Assembly (NCBI GenBank): GCA_027257055.1
Contig: JAPVLO010001011.1
Span: 1-64,000, forward strand
From: Cephalopachus bancanus
Lineage: Eukaryota; Chordata; Mammalia; Primates; Tarsiidae
DNA length: 64,000 nucleotides
Reading direction: 5' to 3'
Below the pieces are notes generated by a model that saw nothing but the letters and a program-made list of their open reading frames with translations, had not been told where the DNA came from and did not search any database. Within the stretch, counting starts at the first letter, position 1, and each line of letters opens with the position of its first letter. Below are positions 22,091 to 32,579 of this stretch, piece after piece. The position numbers and the translations under genes are program-made.

Positions 22091-22142
22091 TTTTGTTACT
22101 ATTGTGGGTACAGTCTTTGAATTTTGATTCTGTGCAGATCAG

Positions 22143-22395
22143 TCTTTATTTTATTTTGAAGAAGTGGGGTACAATTCAGGGTTAGGGATACAAATGTTCA
22201 TTATACAGGTATCCTTGTTGATGAGGTGTGCCCCCCCCCAGCAGATTCACACTACTGCCAATCCCGCATCCCCCACTCCCTGGCAGTTTCCCACTACTGC
22301 CAATCTTTTTCTTATAGTATTAAGATAATTGTTCAAGGTCTGCTTATGAGTGAGAACATGTGACACTCAGTTGTTTCTGTGATAGATCGTTACGT
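22143..22395 (-). mobile_element. Lineage-specific L1 3' UTR, 5'-truncated
   Basis: 'gtggggtacaattcagggtt', two C-rich blocks with 'actactgccaatc', 'cttatagtattaagataatt' and 'cttatgagtgagaacatgtg'. The same family as 2745-2995. Confidence 0.8.
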
Positions 22396-22399
22396 ATTA

Positions 22400-22830
22400 T
22401 ATAGCATAAGATATTAATGACAAAATATTTAGTTTTAAAAAACATAGAAATTGTGGCATATCCATATAATAGAATACTATTTAGCAATAAACACTAACAG
22501 AGTAATGATACATGTTACAACATGGATGAAGCTCAAAAACAGTTGTTTGTTTAGTGAAACAAGGCAAACACAAAAGACCATGCATTATTGTATAATACCA
22601 CTTACAGCAACTGTCCAGAAAGGCAAATCTATAGAGATAGGAAGAAGCTACCTGGGATTTAGGTCAGGAACAGGGACTGACTATAAATAGGCACAAGACC
22701 TCGCTGGGTGATAAAAACTGAATTTTGGTGATGTTTGAGTAACTTGCCAAATTCATGAAAAGTCATTTAAAATGGGTGAATTTTATGATATGTAAATTTT
22801 ACCCCAATAAAATTGTTAAAGATTCCAAAG
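22400..22830 (+). mobile_element. Old L1M 3' end, sense
   Basis: 'catatccatataatagaata', 'catgttacaacatggatgaa', 'caactgtccagaaaggcaaa', 'tctatagagatagg' and 'gggtgaattttatgatatgt' follow the L1M 3' UTR to its A-rich end. The open frame at 22451-22690 is part of this decayed element. Confidence 0.75.
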
Positions 22831-23155
22831 TAATGACACTTAGAAAAAGACTCAGTGTAAAAACATACGCGCATCCACTATTAACCTAACTAGTTGAATT
22901 TAATTTCTATCTTCCTTTCTATCAATGTGTATATCAAACTGTAAATAGTGGTCATCACTTCATTTTTTAACTATAGGTGATCTTTATTCTTGGGTACATT
23001 TTTCAACATCCACATTTTCTACATTGAGCATCTATTATTTAAAGTAGTTAACTTATAAACTAGAAACAAACAAAAAAAGCCAAAACAAAACCTTTTTAGA
23101 AAGATGAAGTGCAGTTTCTCCTCTGCAGAGCACTCCCCCTGGCCTTCCAGATTGG
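22831..23155. other. Unique sequence, no gene seen
   Basis: AT-rich, nothing recognised. Confidence 0.4.
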
Positions 23156-23170
23156 CTGAACATCAATCTT

Positions 23171-23864
23171 TGTTTAAAAAAAATATCTTTTATTTTAAAA
23201 TTGTGGGGTACAGTTAAGGGTTAGGTATACAAATATGCATCGTTCAGGCACCCTTGTTGATAAGGGGTGTCCCCCTGTCCCCAGACAGATATTGACTACC
23301 ATTAATCCCACCTCCCTTCTCCTCCCTGCCCCCCCCATGGTTTCCCACCACTGTCAATCCTTTTCTTATAGTATTACAATAGTTGTTCAAGGTCCACTTA
23401 TGAGTGAGAACATGTGACACTCAGATCTTGGTTTCTGTGAGAGATCATTCTGTATTATAAACTCTAGTTCCATCCGGGTTGCTGTGAAGTTCATGATTTT
23501 GTTCTTTTTTATGACTGCATAGTAGTCCATCATGTATATGTACCACATTTTTTAATCCAGTCCTCTTTTGATGGACAGCATGGTTGGTTCCATGTTCTTG
23601 CTATTGTGAACAATACTGTGATAAACATACGTGTGCAGGTATCTTTTTTATAGAGTGATTTGAGTTCTTTGGGGTATATTCCCAGTAGGGGGATTGCGGG
23701 GTCATATGGGAGGTCAATATTGAGAGCTTTTAGGAATCGCACACTGCTTTCCACAGAGGTTGCACTAGTTTACACTCCCAACAACAGAGTAGAAGTGTTC
23801 CCTTTTCACCATATCCTCTCCAGCTTCTGTTATTTTTTGAGTTATTGATAATGGCCATTCTGGA
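23171..23864 (-). mobile_element. Twin-primed L1: 3' part, antisense
   Basis: From a T-rich tail at 23171 the plus strand reads the complement of the lineage-specific L1 3' UTR and then the end of ORF2. Recognisable parts are 'atgtatatgtaccaca' (WYIYTM region) and 'gttccatgttcttgctat' (FTIAKTW region), up to 'taatggccattctgg'. The orientation flips at about 23864. Confidence 0.9.
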
Positions 23865-24810
23865 AAAATATCCCATGCTCATGGATTGGAAGAATCAACT
23901 TTGTGAAGATGCCCATCTTACCTAAGGCAATCTACAGATTTAATGCAATACCCATCAAATTATCAGCAACATTCTTCTCAGAGCTAGAAAAAACAATACA
24001 GGAATTCATATGGAAACACAAATGACCAAGAATAGCCAGAACAATCCTCAGCAAAAAAAAAAAACAAAGCAGGAGGTATCACATTACCAGACTTCAAACT
24101 TTACTATAAAGCTACAATAATCAAAACAGCTTGGTATTGGTACAGGAACAGGCATGTAAACCAACGGAATAGAATTGAGATTCCAGAAGCAAAACCTCAA
24201 TTTCTCAACCAACTCATCTTCGACAAAGCCTCCACCACCCACCACTGGGATGAGGAGAACCTATTCAGTAAATGGTGCTGGATAAACTGGCTGACCACAT
24301 GCAGTAGACTCAAACAAGACCCCTATCTATCCCCATACCCAAACATTAACTCTAAATGGATCAGAGACCTAAGTGTAAAACCTCAAGCCATAAGAACCTT
24401 AGAAAATGCAGGACACACCCTTATGGAAATTGGAACTGGCATCCAATTCCTGTACAAAACCCAAAACACATGGACCATAAGAGATACGATAGACAAATGG
24501 GACCTCTTTAAACTGACAAGCTTCTGCAAAGCCAAAGAAACCGTCAAGAGAGCAGGGAGACAACCCACAGACTGGGAAAAAGTATTTGCCAACTCCATGT
24601 CTGACAAAGGCCTAACATCTTGGATCTACAAGGAACTCAAACGTGCTGAAAAGAAGAAAACAAACAACCCCATTACAAAGTGGGCAAAAGATATGTACAG
24701 ACACTTCTCAAAAGAAGACATACAAGAGGCCAACAGACACATGAAGAAATGTTCAACCTCACTAATCATCAAGGAGATGCAAATTAAAACTACACTGAGA
24801 TACCACCTAA
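23865..24810 (+). mobile_element. Twin-primed L1: inverted 5' part, sense
   Basis: It starts 'aaaatatcccatgctcatgg' and runs in ORF2 sense to 'gagataccacctaa'. The point where it ends is the point where the antisense part begins in L1 coordinates, with only a few bases lost, so the two blocks were one contiguous L1 copy. The inversion within one pair of TSDs is the mark of twin priming. Confidence 0.9.
24423..24810 (+). pseudogene. L1 ORF2 C-terminal fragment (inverted block)
   Basis: L1 ORF2 protein is an endonuclease and reverse transcriptase; this piece covers only the region between the RT domain and the C-terminal Cys motif. The frame begins MEIGTG and continues through [16 protein letters not shown], a W-A-K-D-M region, NRHMKKCS and TTLRYHL. 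The last three residues that could be read past 24810 come from the TSD, not from L1. Upstream sequence (23865-24422) is ORF2 with frame breaks. It has no start context of its own and is not expected to be expressed. Confidence 0.85.
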
Positions 24811-24920
24811 CTGAACATTAATCTTAAACAACCCCTACGAGCGCATGTCAAATCACAAAATATTTGATTATGAAAAACTAAATTTTCATTTGAGCGGCTG
24901 ACACTTTAGATGAATGAAGT

Positions 24921-24967
24921 CTATTGTGTGTATGTGTGTGAGTGTGTGTGAGTCTGTATGTGTGTGG
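24921..24967. repeat. Imperfect (TG)n microsatellite
   Basis: TG repeats interrupted by 'agtg' and 'ctgta'. Confidence 0.85.
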
Positions 24968-25534
24968 TTCAAGTGAATAATGAGACAAGATCCAAATCCA
25001 AAGAGGAGGACCAGAGACCTTAGCATCCAGAAACAAGAGGGACTGTGTTTATTAGGGATGTGAATGATTCTGTCATCAAGAGTTGATAGAAATGTTTGAA
25101 GTAGAACTCTTTTTTGTTTCTAGAGAACCAGGGCTGAGTTCACCCATGAACTCAAGAATTGAATTAAAGTTCTAGCATAAAGTATTAGCGATTTTAATTG
25201 AGGTCAAGGAAAAGAAAATTACTACAATTGAACACAGCATGCCAAAGTTGACTAACAGCTGATTACTGTTAAACTAGTTTATGAATTTAGTTAAAATGAT
25301 ATTTTCTTTCTAGTGCCACACAAATGACTCTCTTGATTTCAGGATTGTTTGTTTCATCGACTTGCCCCCAATGCCTCAATTTCCTTGACACTGCTATGGA
25401 TTGGTCTCTTACCACAAGAGGTAATCCTACCTTCAATTTTGTCCATGTATTTATTCTAACATCTTGGTTAAACACTGCTTTCAAAGTATTGTCATATAAG
25501 AAGCTAACATTTTTACTTTCAAAAATAAATTATA
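24968..25534. other. Unique sequence, no gene seen
   Basis: No repeat or gene recognised. Overlapping open frames at 25287-25560 on both strands have no domain. Confidence 0.4.
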
Positions 25535-25544
25535 TTTTAATATT

Positions 25545-25611
25545 TTTTGTTTTATTTTAAAGTTGTGGAGTACAAGTCAGGATTGGGTACATAAGTGGTT
25601 TAGGTATTTTT
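25545..25611 (-). mobile_element. Very short L1 3' end, antisense
   Basis: 'tttattttaaagttgtggag' and 'tacaagtcaggattgggtac' follow the first bases of the lineage-specific L1 3' UTR. A 10-bp repeat 'ttttaatatt' (25535-25544 and 25612-25621) may be the TSD, though it is low-complexity. Confidence 0.55.
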
Positions 25612-25621
25612 TTTTAATATT

Positions 25622-26294
25622 AATGTTCAGGGAAAAGGTGACAGTGCAACATAGTACATTAAATGAGTGGCATGTTTTTTCCTTTCTGAAATCTGGCTTT
25701 CCATTGAACTATATCCTACTAATTCACTGAGTAAAATGTGAATTTTTTGCTGTATTCTCATCCAAGTATGACTAATTTGAAGTCAAATTATATTTATTTA
25801 AATGAGGTATCTTCTTATTTTTTTAAATGCATTTGATGTTTTTGGTGCTGTTTTGTTACTACAAATGAAAAATAAAGTTATTTGTTTTTACATCCCTTAA
25901 ATACTTTAAATACTTTGCAGCAATTAAATGCTTACATATAGCTGAAAAATAAATTTTCCAACAAACAGAAAAAAGAAAAAGTACTTTGCCAGGGAGCATT
26001 CTAATTAGCTTTCAATTATCTAAAAAAAAGGAGAAGGAGAAGGAGGAGAAGGAGGAAAAGAAAAGAGAAGAAATTAGGTCAAGCTTTCTGACAATCAACT
26101 CAGGTTATTGTCCTCTGAGGTTCATTTTGAAAAATCATTTAATTTTCTATGCACGTTTATTATAAGAATATTATAAACCTGCTGTCTTAAAAATTAAGTT
26201 GCAATACCATCATAGACATATAACCAGTATTTTAGTGTAGCTTCTCACAGAATGTTTTGAATATAGATACAAACAAAATATATTATTTGGTTTT
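25622..26294. other. AT-rich unique sequence with a purine tract
   Basis: No gene seen. A GGA/GAA-rich purine run lies at 26020-26075. Confidence 0.45.
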
Positions 26295-26350
26295 GCACAC
26301 ATATTTATTCAACAAATGATTATTGAATGTCTATTAAGTGCCAGTGTTAT
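26295..26350 (-). mobile_element. L2 3' end trace, antisense
   Basis: 'tttattcaacaaatgattattg' and 'ctattaagtgccagtg' match the L2/MIR-type 'tattgagcacctactatgtgccag' words in antisense. Confidence 0.5.
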
Positions 26351-26469
26351 TTCTACTGGATGGTGCTATATTTGCTACGCTGCCAACTCAGCATTCACCA
26401 TCATTTGAAAGTCTTTTCATGTCAATAAATTTGGATCTGCTATATCATTTTAATGACTGTATAATTATG

Positions 26470-26965
26470 ACAGGTTGTATTTTCCAAAATAATGACAGCA
26501 ACCCCCACACTTCTGAGCCTTGCCATGCCCCACCAAGAGGTACAATATACGTCCCCTTGAACCTGGGGTGGAGTTTTATGACTGCTTCAATCGAGCCCAA
26601 GTGACACCATGTGATTTCCAAGAGAGATTATAAAAGGTGGTATGGCTTCTGCCTAGCCCCCTCTTGGGTTACTTGCCCTTGGAACCCAGCCAGCATGTTG
26701 TGAGGAAGCCCAAGCCACATGGAGAAGTTGGGCTGAGGTTTCAGGTAACAGCTAGCATTAACCATCAGACATGAGACGAGTGAGTCTTCAGATAACTCTA
26801 ACCTCTAGTCTTTGAACCACAGCAGCCAATGCCAAATAGGGCAGAGGTAGCTGAAACAACTGAACCCTTCCAAAATCACAGCTTTGTGAGCAAAATACAT
26901 GTGGCTTGTTTTAAGCCATTAAGTGTCCAGGTGGTTTGTCATGCAGCAGTAGTTAACAGGAATAG
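26470..26965 (+). mobile_element. Old LTR-like element, possibly MaLR
   Basis: 'gacagcaacccccacacttc', 'ttggaacccagccagcatgt', 'tgtgaggaagcccaagccac' and the end 'ttaagccattaagtgtcc' with 'ggtggtttgtcatgcagcag' have the order of a common old mammalian LTR. I cannot fix the subfamily. Confidence 0.5.
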
Positions 26966-26989
26966 CAATTTGCCTTTGAATGATCATAC

Positions 26990-27260
26990 CACAATTTTTG
27001 TAGCTAATTTCTTAATTGAGCATTTATATGCTCACAAAATTTATTGATGTTTTTGTCATTGCTTTGCTTACAAACATCCCTTATATATACATTTCTGAAC
27101 ACAATCATATGTGTAGCATTATTTCTCCTCAATATTATTTCCCAGGAGCAGAAGTGCAGGTCAGAGGATATTAATATTTTAAGGAATTTTAATGTGATTT
27201 TTGGGTAGTGCAATTTAATGTGGTTTGGCAGCTTGCAAATACATATGGTTTGGAAATAGT
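26990..27260 (-). mobile_element. Old LINE (L1M) fragment, antisense
   Basis: 'atttctcctcaatattattt', 'cccaggagcagaagtgcagg' and 'tcagaggatatta' resemble the antisense of the L1M ORF2 end ('cctaggagtggaattgctgg'). Weakly preserved. Confidence 0.35.
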
Positions 27261-27495
27261 TAAACCTGAAATGCTTTAGCAAAACCAATGACTACAAATT
27301 GAATAACTGATTGAAAAGAAAAGGTCATTGAGTATAGGAAAAAAAAAACACTGACAGTTCTAGCAAAAAGAAGTTCCGGCTTTTAAGTTAAAGATAATAC
27401 ACTCAAACATTTAAACAAAGAAAAAAGTAATTATGTAAGCAAGAATTTTCAGTGAGAATCTTACTTGATTGAGTCTGATTCCATATTTGTCACAT

Positions 27496-27815
27496 AAAAT
27501 CCTCAGTTGGTAGCCGGGCTCGGTGGCTCAGCCTGTAATCCTGCGCCTTGGGAGGCTGAGGTGAGTGGATTGCTGAGCCCGCGGGTTCGAGACCCGCCTG
27601 GGCAACTTTGGTGAGACCTCATCTCTACAATAAATCAAAAAATCAGCCGGGCGTGGTAGCGTGCACCTGTAGTTCCAGCTCCTTGGAAGGCTGAGGCAGA
27701 AGGATCGCCGGAGCCCAGCAGGTCGAGGCTGCGGTGACCGGGAGCATGCCACTGCACTCCTGTCTGGGTGACAGAGTGAGACTCCAACTCAAAAAAAAAA
27801 AAAATCCTCAGTTGG
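27496..27815. repeat. Perfect 15-bp TSD around a full-length Alu
   Basis: 'aaaatcctcagttgg' at 27496-27510 is repeated exactly at 27801-27815. Confidence 0.95.
27511..27800 (+). mobile_element. Young lineage-specific Alu, sense, full length
   Basis: It starts 'gccgggctcggtggctcagc' and has 'tgagcccgcgggttcgagac', the linker 'ctacaataaatcaaaaaatc', a right monomer ending 'gggtgacagagtgagac' and 'tccaactc' before the A-tail. Many CpG sites remain and the TSD is perfect, so this is one of the youngest insertions here. The 'gggttcgag' of the left monomer is the Pol III box B. Confidence 0.95.
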
Positions 27816-28269
27816 ATCCCAAATACTCCTGGTCACTTAACATACCCCTTTTCACAGTAAGATAACTTTATTTGATGAATTCCAACTTCAAGAACTTAAA
27901 GATACATATTCTGAACACAATAATATCTTTAAGTCCAGCAATTTCCCTTGAGCTTTCTGAAGATCAAATAATTCTACTGCAGTCTGATGACTTGTCCTGA
28001 ATAGGGTTTTACCTCTGAATCAATATCGTCAAATGGCTTGACTGGTGGAGAATAGCTAAGATCTGAGTTACCACATGACCATAGTTGATATAATTATTAC
28101 CTAAAAACATGAGGTAGAGAAAAGCTTAAAGGCAATGTTTTGGGGTTAAGTTCTGCAAATTTTTTAAGTGCCATGGCTATTCTAATATCAACTGTCTTTA
28201 CTAATTACATATATGTATGTATTACCTGTCACCTTCCTGTATGAAAATATTCATAATACTAATATCTGA
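27816..28269. other. Unique sequence, no gene seen
   Basis: No repeat or gene recognised. Confidence 0.4.
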
Positions 28270-28450
28270 GATTTGTGCAGTAGTTTAAAAGGTGCTTTCA
28301 CATTTGTTTTTATCATATCATTTAATCTTCATAACAAAACCAAAGAGTCAGCATTACTTTCATCACTTTGTAGATGAAGAAAGCAAGTCCAAGAAAGTTA
28401 AATAACAAGGCAGAGACAACCAGGACTTGAACACAAGTTTTATGATCTCA
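28270..28450 (-). mobile_element. MIR SINE, antisense
   Basis: 'tttaatcttcataacaaaac', 'ttgtagatgaagaaagcaag' and 'aaccaggacttgaacacaag' are the MIR core and flanks in antisense. Confidence 0.75.
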
Positions 28451-28542
28451 GCTGAAGATCTTTCAAAGTAGAAGCCAGGGAAGTCTACCCCATCTTCTTG
28501 AGTTTGTCTCTTGCCTTATGCTAAAACTCATCCCACAACATT

Positions 28543-28757
28543 AGGGTCAGCAAGCCTTTTGTGTAAAGTTCCAGATAGTAAACATTTGCAGCTCTGTGAA
28601 CCATGTGGCCCAGTACTACAACTACTCACGCTTGCAAACCAAACACAGCCACGGACAGTAAGCAGGTGAATGGACATGGCTGTGTTCTAGTAAACCTTTA
28701 TTCAAAAAAACAGGTAAAGGGTCGATTTGGCACTTAGGCTGTGGTTTGCCAACCCCT
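28543..28757 (-). mobile_element. hAT-like non-autonomous DNA transposon
   Basis: The outer ends 'agggtcagcaagcc' and 'ggtttgccaacccct' are inverted relatives. Internal text 'gtaaagttccagatagtaaa', 'ggacatggctgtgttctagt' and 'aaacctttattcaaaa' belongs to a common old element with a 'gggttggcaaacta' terminus. I do not name the subfamily, and the strand follows that convention. Confidence 0.65.
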
Positions 28758-28799
28758 AACATAAAAAAATGAGTAAATACAAAGGAATCTCATGCCTAG

Positions 28800-29650
28800 T
28801 TCTATCATTTCCACCATGTTCACTCCCTCTCCCTATAAGTAACTCTTTTCATTAGATTATTTTTTATCCTTCCAGAGTTCCTACTTTTGCAAAAATAGAC
28901 CCATGCATATATAGACTTTTCATCTTCCCATCTCACGCATTCCCTTATTTCTCTCAGCCCCATGCCCTCTTCAGCACTTTGGTTTCATTGCCCAGATGTC
29001 TGTCCAAATTAGCACATAGAGATCTGATATTCCTTTCTGCAGTTGTATAATAAGTACTGTACGATGTAGATCTGCCACAGATTAATCAATCTACAGCTGG
29101 GCATTTGTGTGGTTTCCATTGTATTGCTTGAATATGTGAATGTCTTGCTTGTCCTGGTAATTGTGTAGAAGAGGTTCCTAGAAGTGGAATCGCTGGGCAG
29201 AAGGCTAGATGTGTTAGATTGCCAAATCCCCTCCATTTTGGTAGTAGCGTATTATACTTTCATCAGCAACCTATGAAAGTATCCATTTCTCCAGAGCCTC
29301 ATCAGTGGTGTATGGGCCAATCCTCTGAATTCAGTCCACTCTGATAGGTAAGAAACAATACCTCAGTGTAGTTTTAATTTGCACTGATTTTATTGCAAGT
29401 GAGAAAGAACACCTTTCTGTACATTTACGGCCCAATTATATGTCACCTTCTCTTTCATAACCTTTGCCCGTTTTTCCTTTGGTTATTAGGCTCTTCTCCT
29501 CTCAAAGTTTAAGTGCTTATTACACATGAAGGAGATTGGTCCTCTGTTTCAGTTCAGCATTTATTTTGACTTGATTGATGCTGCTTTTTGCCATGCAAAA
29601 GGGTTTTTTATTTTTATATAGTTAGATGAATTGATTATAGAGAAACAAGT
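28800..29650 (-). mobile_element. Old L1M ORF2 region, antisense
   Basis: 'cctagaagtggaatcgctgg', 'gattgccaaatcccctccat', 'ctttcatcagcaacctatga' and 'ttttaatttgcactgatttt', ending 'tttttgccatgcaaaaggg', have the full antisense order of an L1M ORF2 3' half. No frame survives. Confidence 0.75.
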
Positions 29651-31226
29651 ACATAACTATAAACATAGACATCTTCTGGATTTTTTTCTTCCCTTGAACT
29701 GAACATCTAAGATGTAAGGGGATGAAAAGGATAGAGGCAATGGTAAGAGTCAGGAAGATACCAGAGCTTTTATTTGCAAGTACGTTTGTATCTGACGTTC
29801 AAATGGATTTGCCAAGTATGAGTTTAGATGTTAAGACTGGTGGCACATACTGGTACAGAGAACAACTAAGAATCAAACAAAATGGCCAAGGTTAATCCTA
29901 TATATTACTTCATAATGAAAACGAGAAAAATATTTTATAACCAAGAAAAAAGTAATATTAAATGACTTCCAGTAAATCTGAAAGTCGTTGTATAGACACT
30001 TTAAATATTTTTGCAGTTGCTTCCATACAATTTTATTGTAAAAACTCTCAAATTGCATGTAACAGAAAGACATTAATATCCTTGTGCTAGTGTTTAGTAT
30101 TGTTACTTTTGAAGGTTATTATTCTGTTGTCAGGTTACAAACTTTTTAGAATACTGAGTTCTGTACTTTTGTTTAGTTTTGTCTGAATTCTCTTCCTAAT
30201 ATTTCATATTTCATCCTACCCCCATTACCCAGCAAAAGGGAACCAGAAAATTAAAGTTAAAAAGGACAGATAAGTTATAGCATTTGCTATGCACCCCAGG
30301 CTCATTTTTGCTATTGAGATGGCATTGTCATCAAGTAGAGGCAATTTTCTTTCCAGAGAAGAGAAACAGGATGGGGTTCTAGGGTGGAGGGGTGCAGCCA
30401 GAACTGCGATGTCACAGATTGCATTGTCTCTTGGGAAAGTCATCCATCAAACCGTCACCTCTGATTCTATGCGGGGTCACTAAGGAAAGACATGGCATGC
30501 CCCAGCTTGGGCAGTCTGAAGCGTTAGTATGTAGTAGAGCTGGTGGTGTGAAGCCGATTCATTTTGTTTCAAAGGCCCAAATGGCACGCTGCCGAACACA
30601 GACACAAGCACAGTGGCATCTCCTTAGGAATAATGACTCCAAGGCAAACTGCCCTCATTGCAAAATGTAGAACTGTGCCATCTGCTTGTCTCTGCTTTGA
30701 TTTATTTGTTTCAGGGTTTTAAATGACGTAGTAAAAAGGTAAGTCTTCTTTTTAAAACTGGAGAGGAAGAGGGGGAATTCCAGATTGATTTTAGCATATG
30801 TGGAATATGTGTAAGATATTTGTCCTGAGTTAAAAGAGGATTTGGATATATAAGGTGTGAATATTATTTTGAAATGTAAGTACAAATCTCATCCTGGAAA
30901 GATAAGGTAAACTTCCTATCTTAAAAAGGTCATGCTTTACAACTTAACAATTTTCCTTTATTTCATATTTTTTAAAAATAATGTTTTTTAATGAATTTTT
31001 GTAAAAACAGTAATTTTCTGGATGTTTGAGAGGGCATATAGATTCTCATTTTCATATTTGATATTCCATCTTTACTTGATGTTTTCAATCTATTTTTGAA
31101 TGAATTAAAAACAAGCAACTGCTATAAATTGTCAAGGGCTCTTAAAATAAGGTGCTAGGTAAAGCTGGGCAGCTTCTAGCTGCTTTCTATATAAATTGTT
31201 TGAAATTATTCTGTTCTGGGAGGGAG

Positions 31227-31235
31227 TATAAAAAG
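31227..31235 (+). promoter_or_regulatory. TATA-like box before a CpG-retaining segment
   Basis: 'tataaaaag' is preceded by 'gggaggg' and followed about 30 bases later by a GC-richer segment. A splice-donor-like 'ctggtaagg' lies at 31739-31747. No known promoter is recognised; this is a sequence-pattern suggestion only. Confidence 0.2.
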
Positions 31236-32522
31236 ATGTAAGACTCAGATGAAGTTTGAAGTGGAGGCGTCCCCTCTCCCACCCCTGAGGGACAGTGACC
31301 AGCGTTTGGAGGGTATAGGAAGAAACAGGCACACACCTCGATGCCTCACCATGACCTGTCCTGAGTCCTGAGCTTGGTACTTTGTGTTCCAGTTGATGAG
31401 GGGGCCAGGGGGCTGGGTTCCATGCCTCTCCAAGGATTCGCCTGGCAGGAATTAACGCCAGCAAACACTCCCCTTCCACCCCTCCCCTCCCTGCTCCCCA
31501 GGAGAGGCGCTTCTGCAGAAGTCATTTGGTGTGTGTGCTGGTTTTCCTTGTGAGAGGATTAGAGAATAGGGGAGTGCTTTGTGAGAAAAATCCTGGGAGA
31601 GGTTGCTGGGGAGAAACCAAACAGAGGAAAGGAAGACTTCAGCTTTCGAAGTCCCCTCAGTCAAGCAAGTCTCAGAGACCCAGTTGCCTGGTTTAGAGCA
31701 GCTGGGGGGTGGTTTTCTTTCGTCCACACTAGGAGAAACTGGTAAGGCTAATTTTGTTCTCTGGGATACTACTGTAATTGCTTTATTGAAGGGTCGTGGC
31801 CGGAAGGAAGGGAAGTTTGGGAGTGAGTCTGGGGATACCCTGCATTGTCTCTGCCTAGTGTAAGAGGAAGGCACTGTTTCCTGCACAAAGGGCTGGTAGC
31901 CATAGAGCAATCTTACTTTTCCCAAACTTGATTAGCATCACTTCTGAACAACCCACTTACAGAAAACCCGTACACACACACTCACTATACCTCACATAGG
32001 AATGTACTAATATATCGGATAATCATATTTTTTAAGCATTTCTATTTGCTTAGTTTGGGGGTATGACTACATGGAAGTGGGAGCAAAATTGGGACTTTCT
32101 GGAAAATTTCCAATAGTCTTTCCCTTGAGAATATATTTTGCCATTGCATGTTTCACCTGCTTTGTAACTAGAGCTGTGCAGACCAAAGCCACTGCTAATA
32201 AACCAAGTAGTCACAAGCGCAAGTTCGAGACAGTGTGAGAGAAGGGAAGAGTGTTCCCACTAAAGTGGGGGAAATGGAATTAGAGTTAGCCATGAAGAAC
32301 TTTGTTATACAGTGAATGTTCTAAGTGGAAGAAGAAATGAGGAACCTTCTCCAGAGTCAGAAAGAATGGGTGTATGTCTCCTTCAGTATGTTCAAAGAAT
32401 CAGCTCACTCACACAAGCCTTCCTTGGCAAATGATGCTAATTCCATTCTGTTATTTCTAGAACTGATTCTGGCATTTGTGTGAAGATACATGCCCATTTT
32501 TATGTTATTTATGTATATTATT

Positions 32523-32579
32523 TGTATATATGTATACATATGCATACGTGTGTGTGCGTGCACACACACACACACATAT
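32523..32579. repeat. Alternating purine-pyrimidine run (TA/TG/CA)
   Basis: 57 bases alternate strictly between purine and pyrimidine. The core 32548-32573 is an inverted repeat, GT on the left and CA on the right, with one mismatched pair (32557/32564). Confidence 0.9.

Larger units (their letters stand above)
23156..24825. repeat. TSD pair around a twin-primed L1
   Basis: The 15-bp direct repeats 'ctgaacatcaatctt' (23156-23170) and 'ctgaacattaatctt' (24811-24825) differ at one base and bound the whole inverted L1. Confidence 0.9.

Noticed and set aside
27513..27600. tRNA-like box A and box B words
   Set aside because: They belong to the internal Pol III promoter of an Alu (7SL-derived), not to a tRNA gene.
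31452..31925. 157-codon open frame on the minus strand
   Set aside because: No domain, signal or family resemblance, no start or splice support, and a competing frame on the other strand (31603-31863). The segment is slightly GC-richer, which lengthens chance frames.
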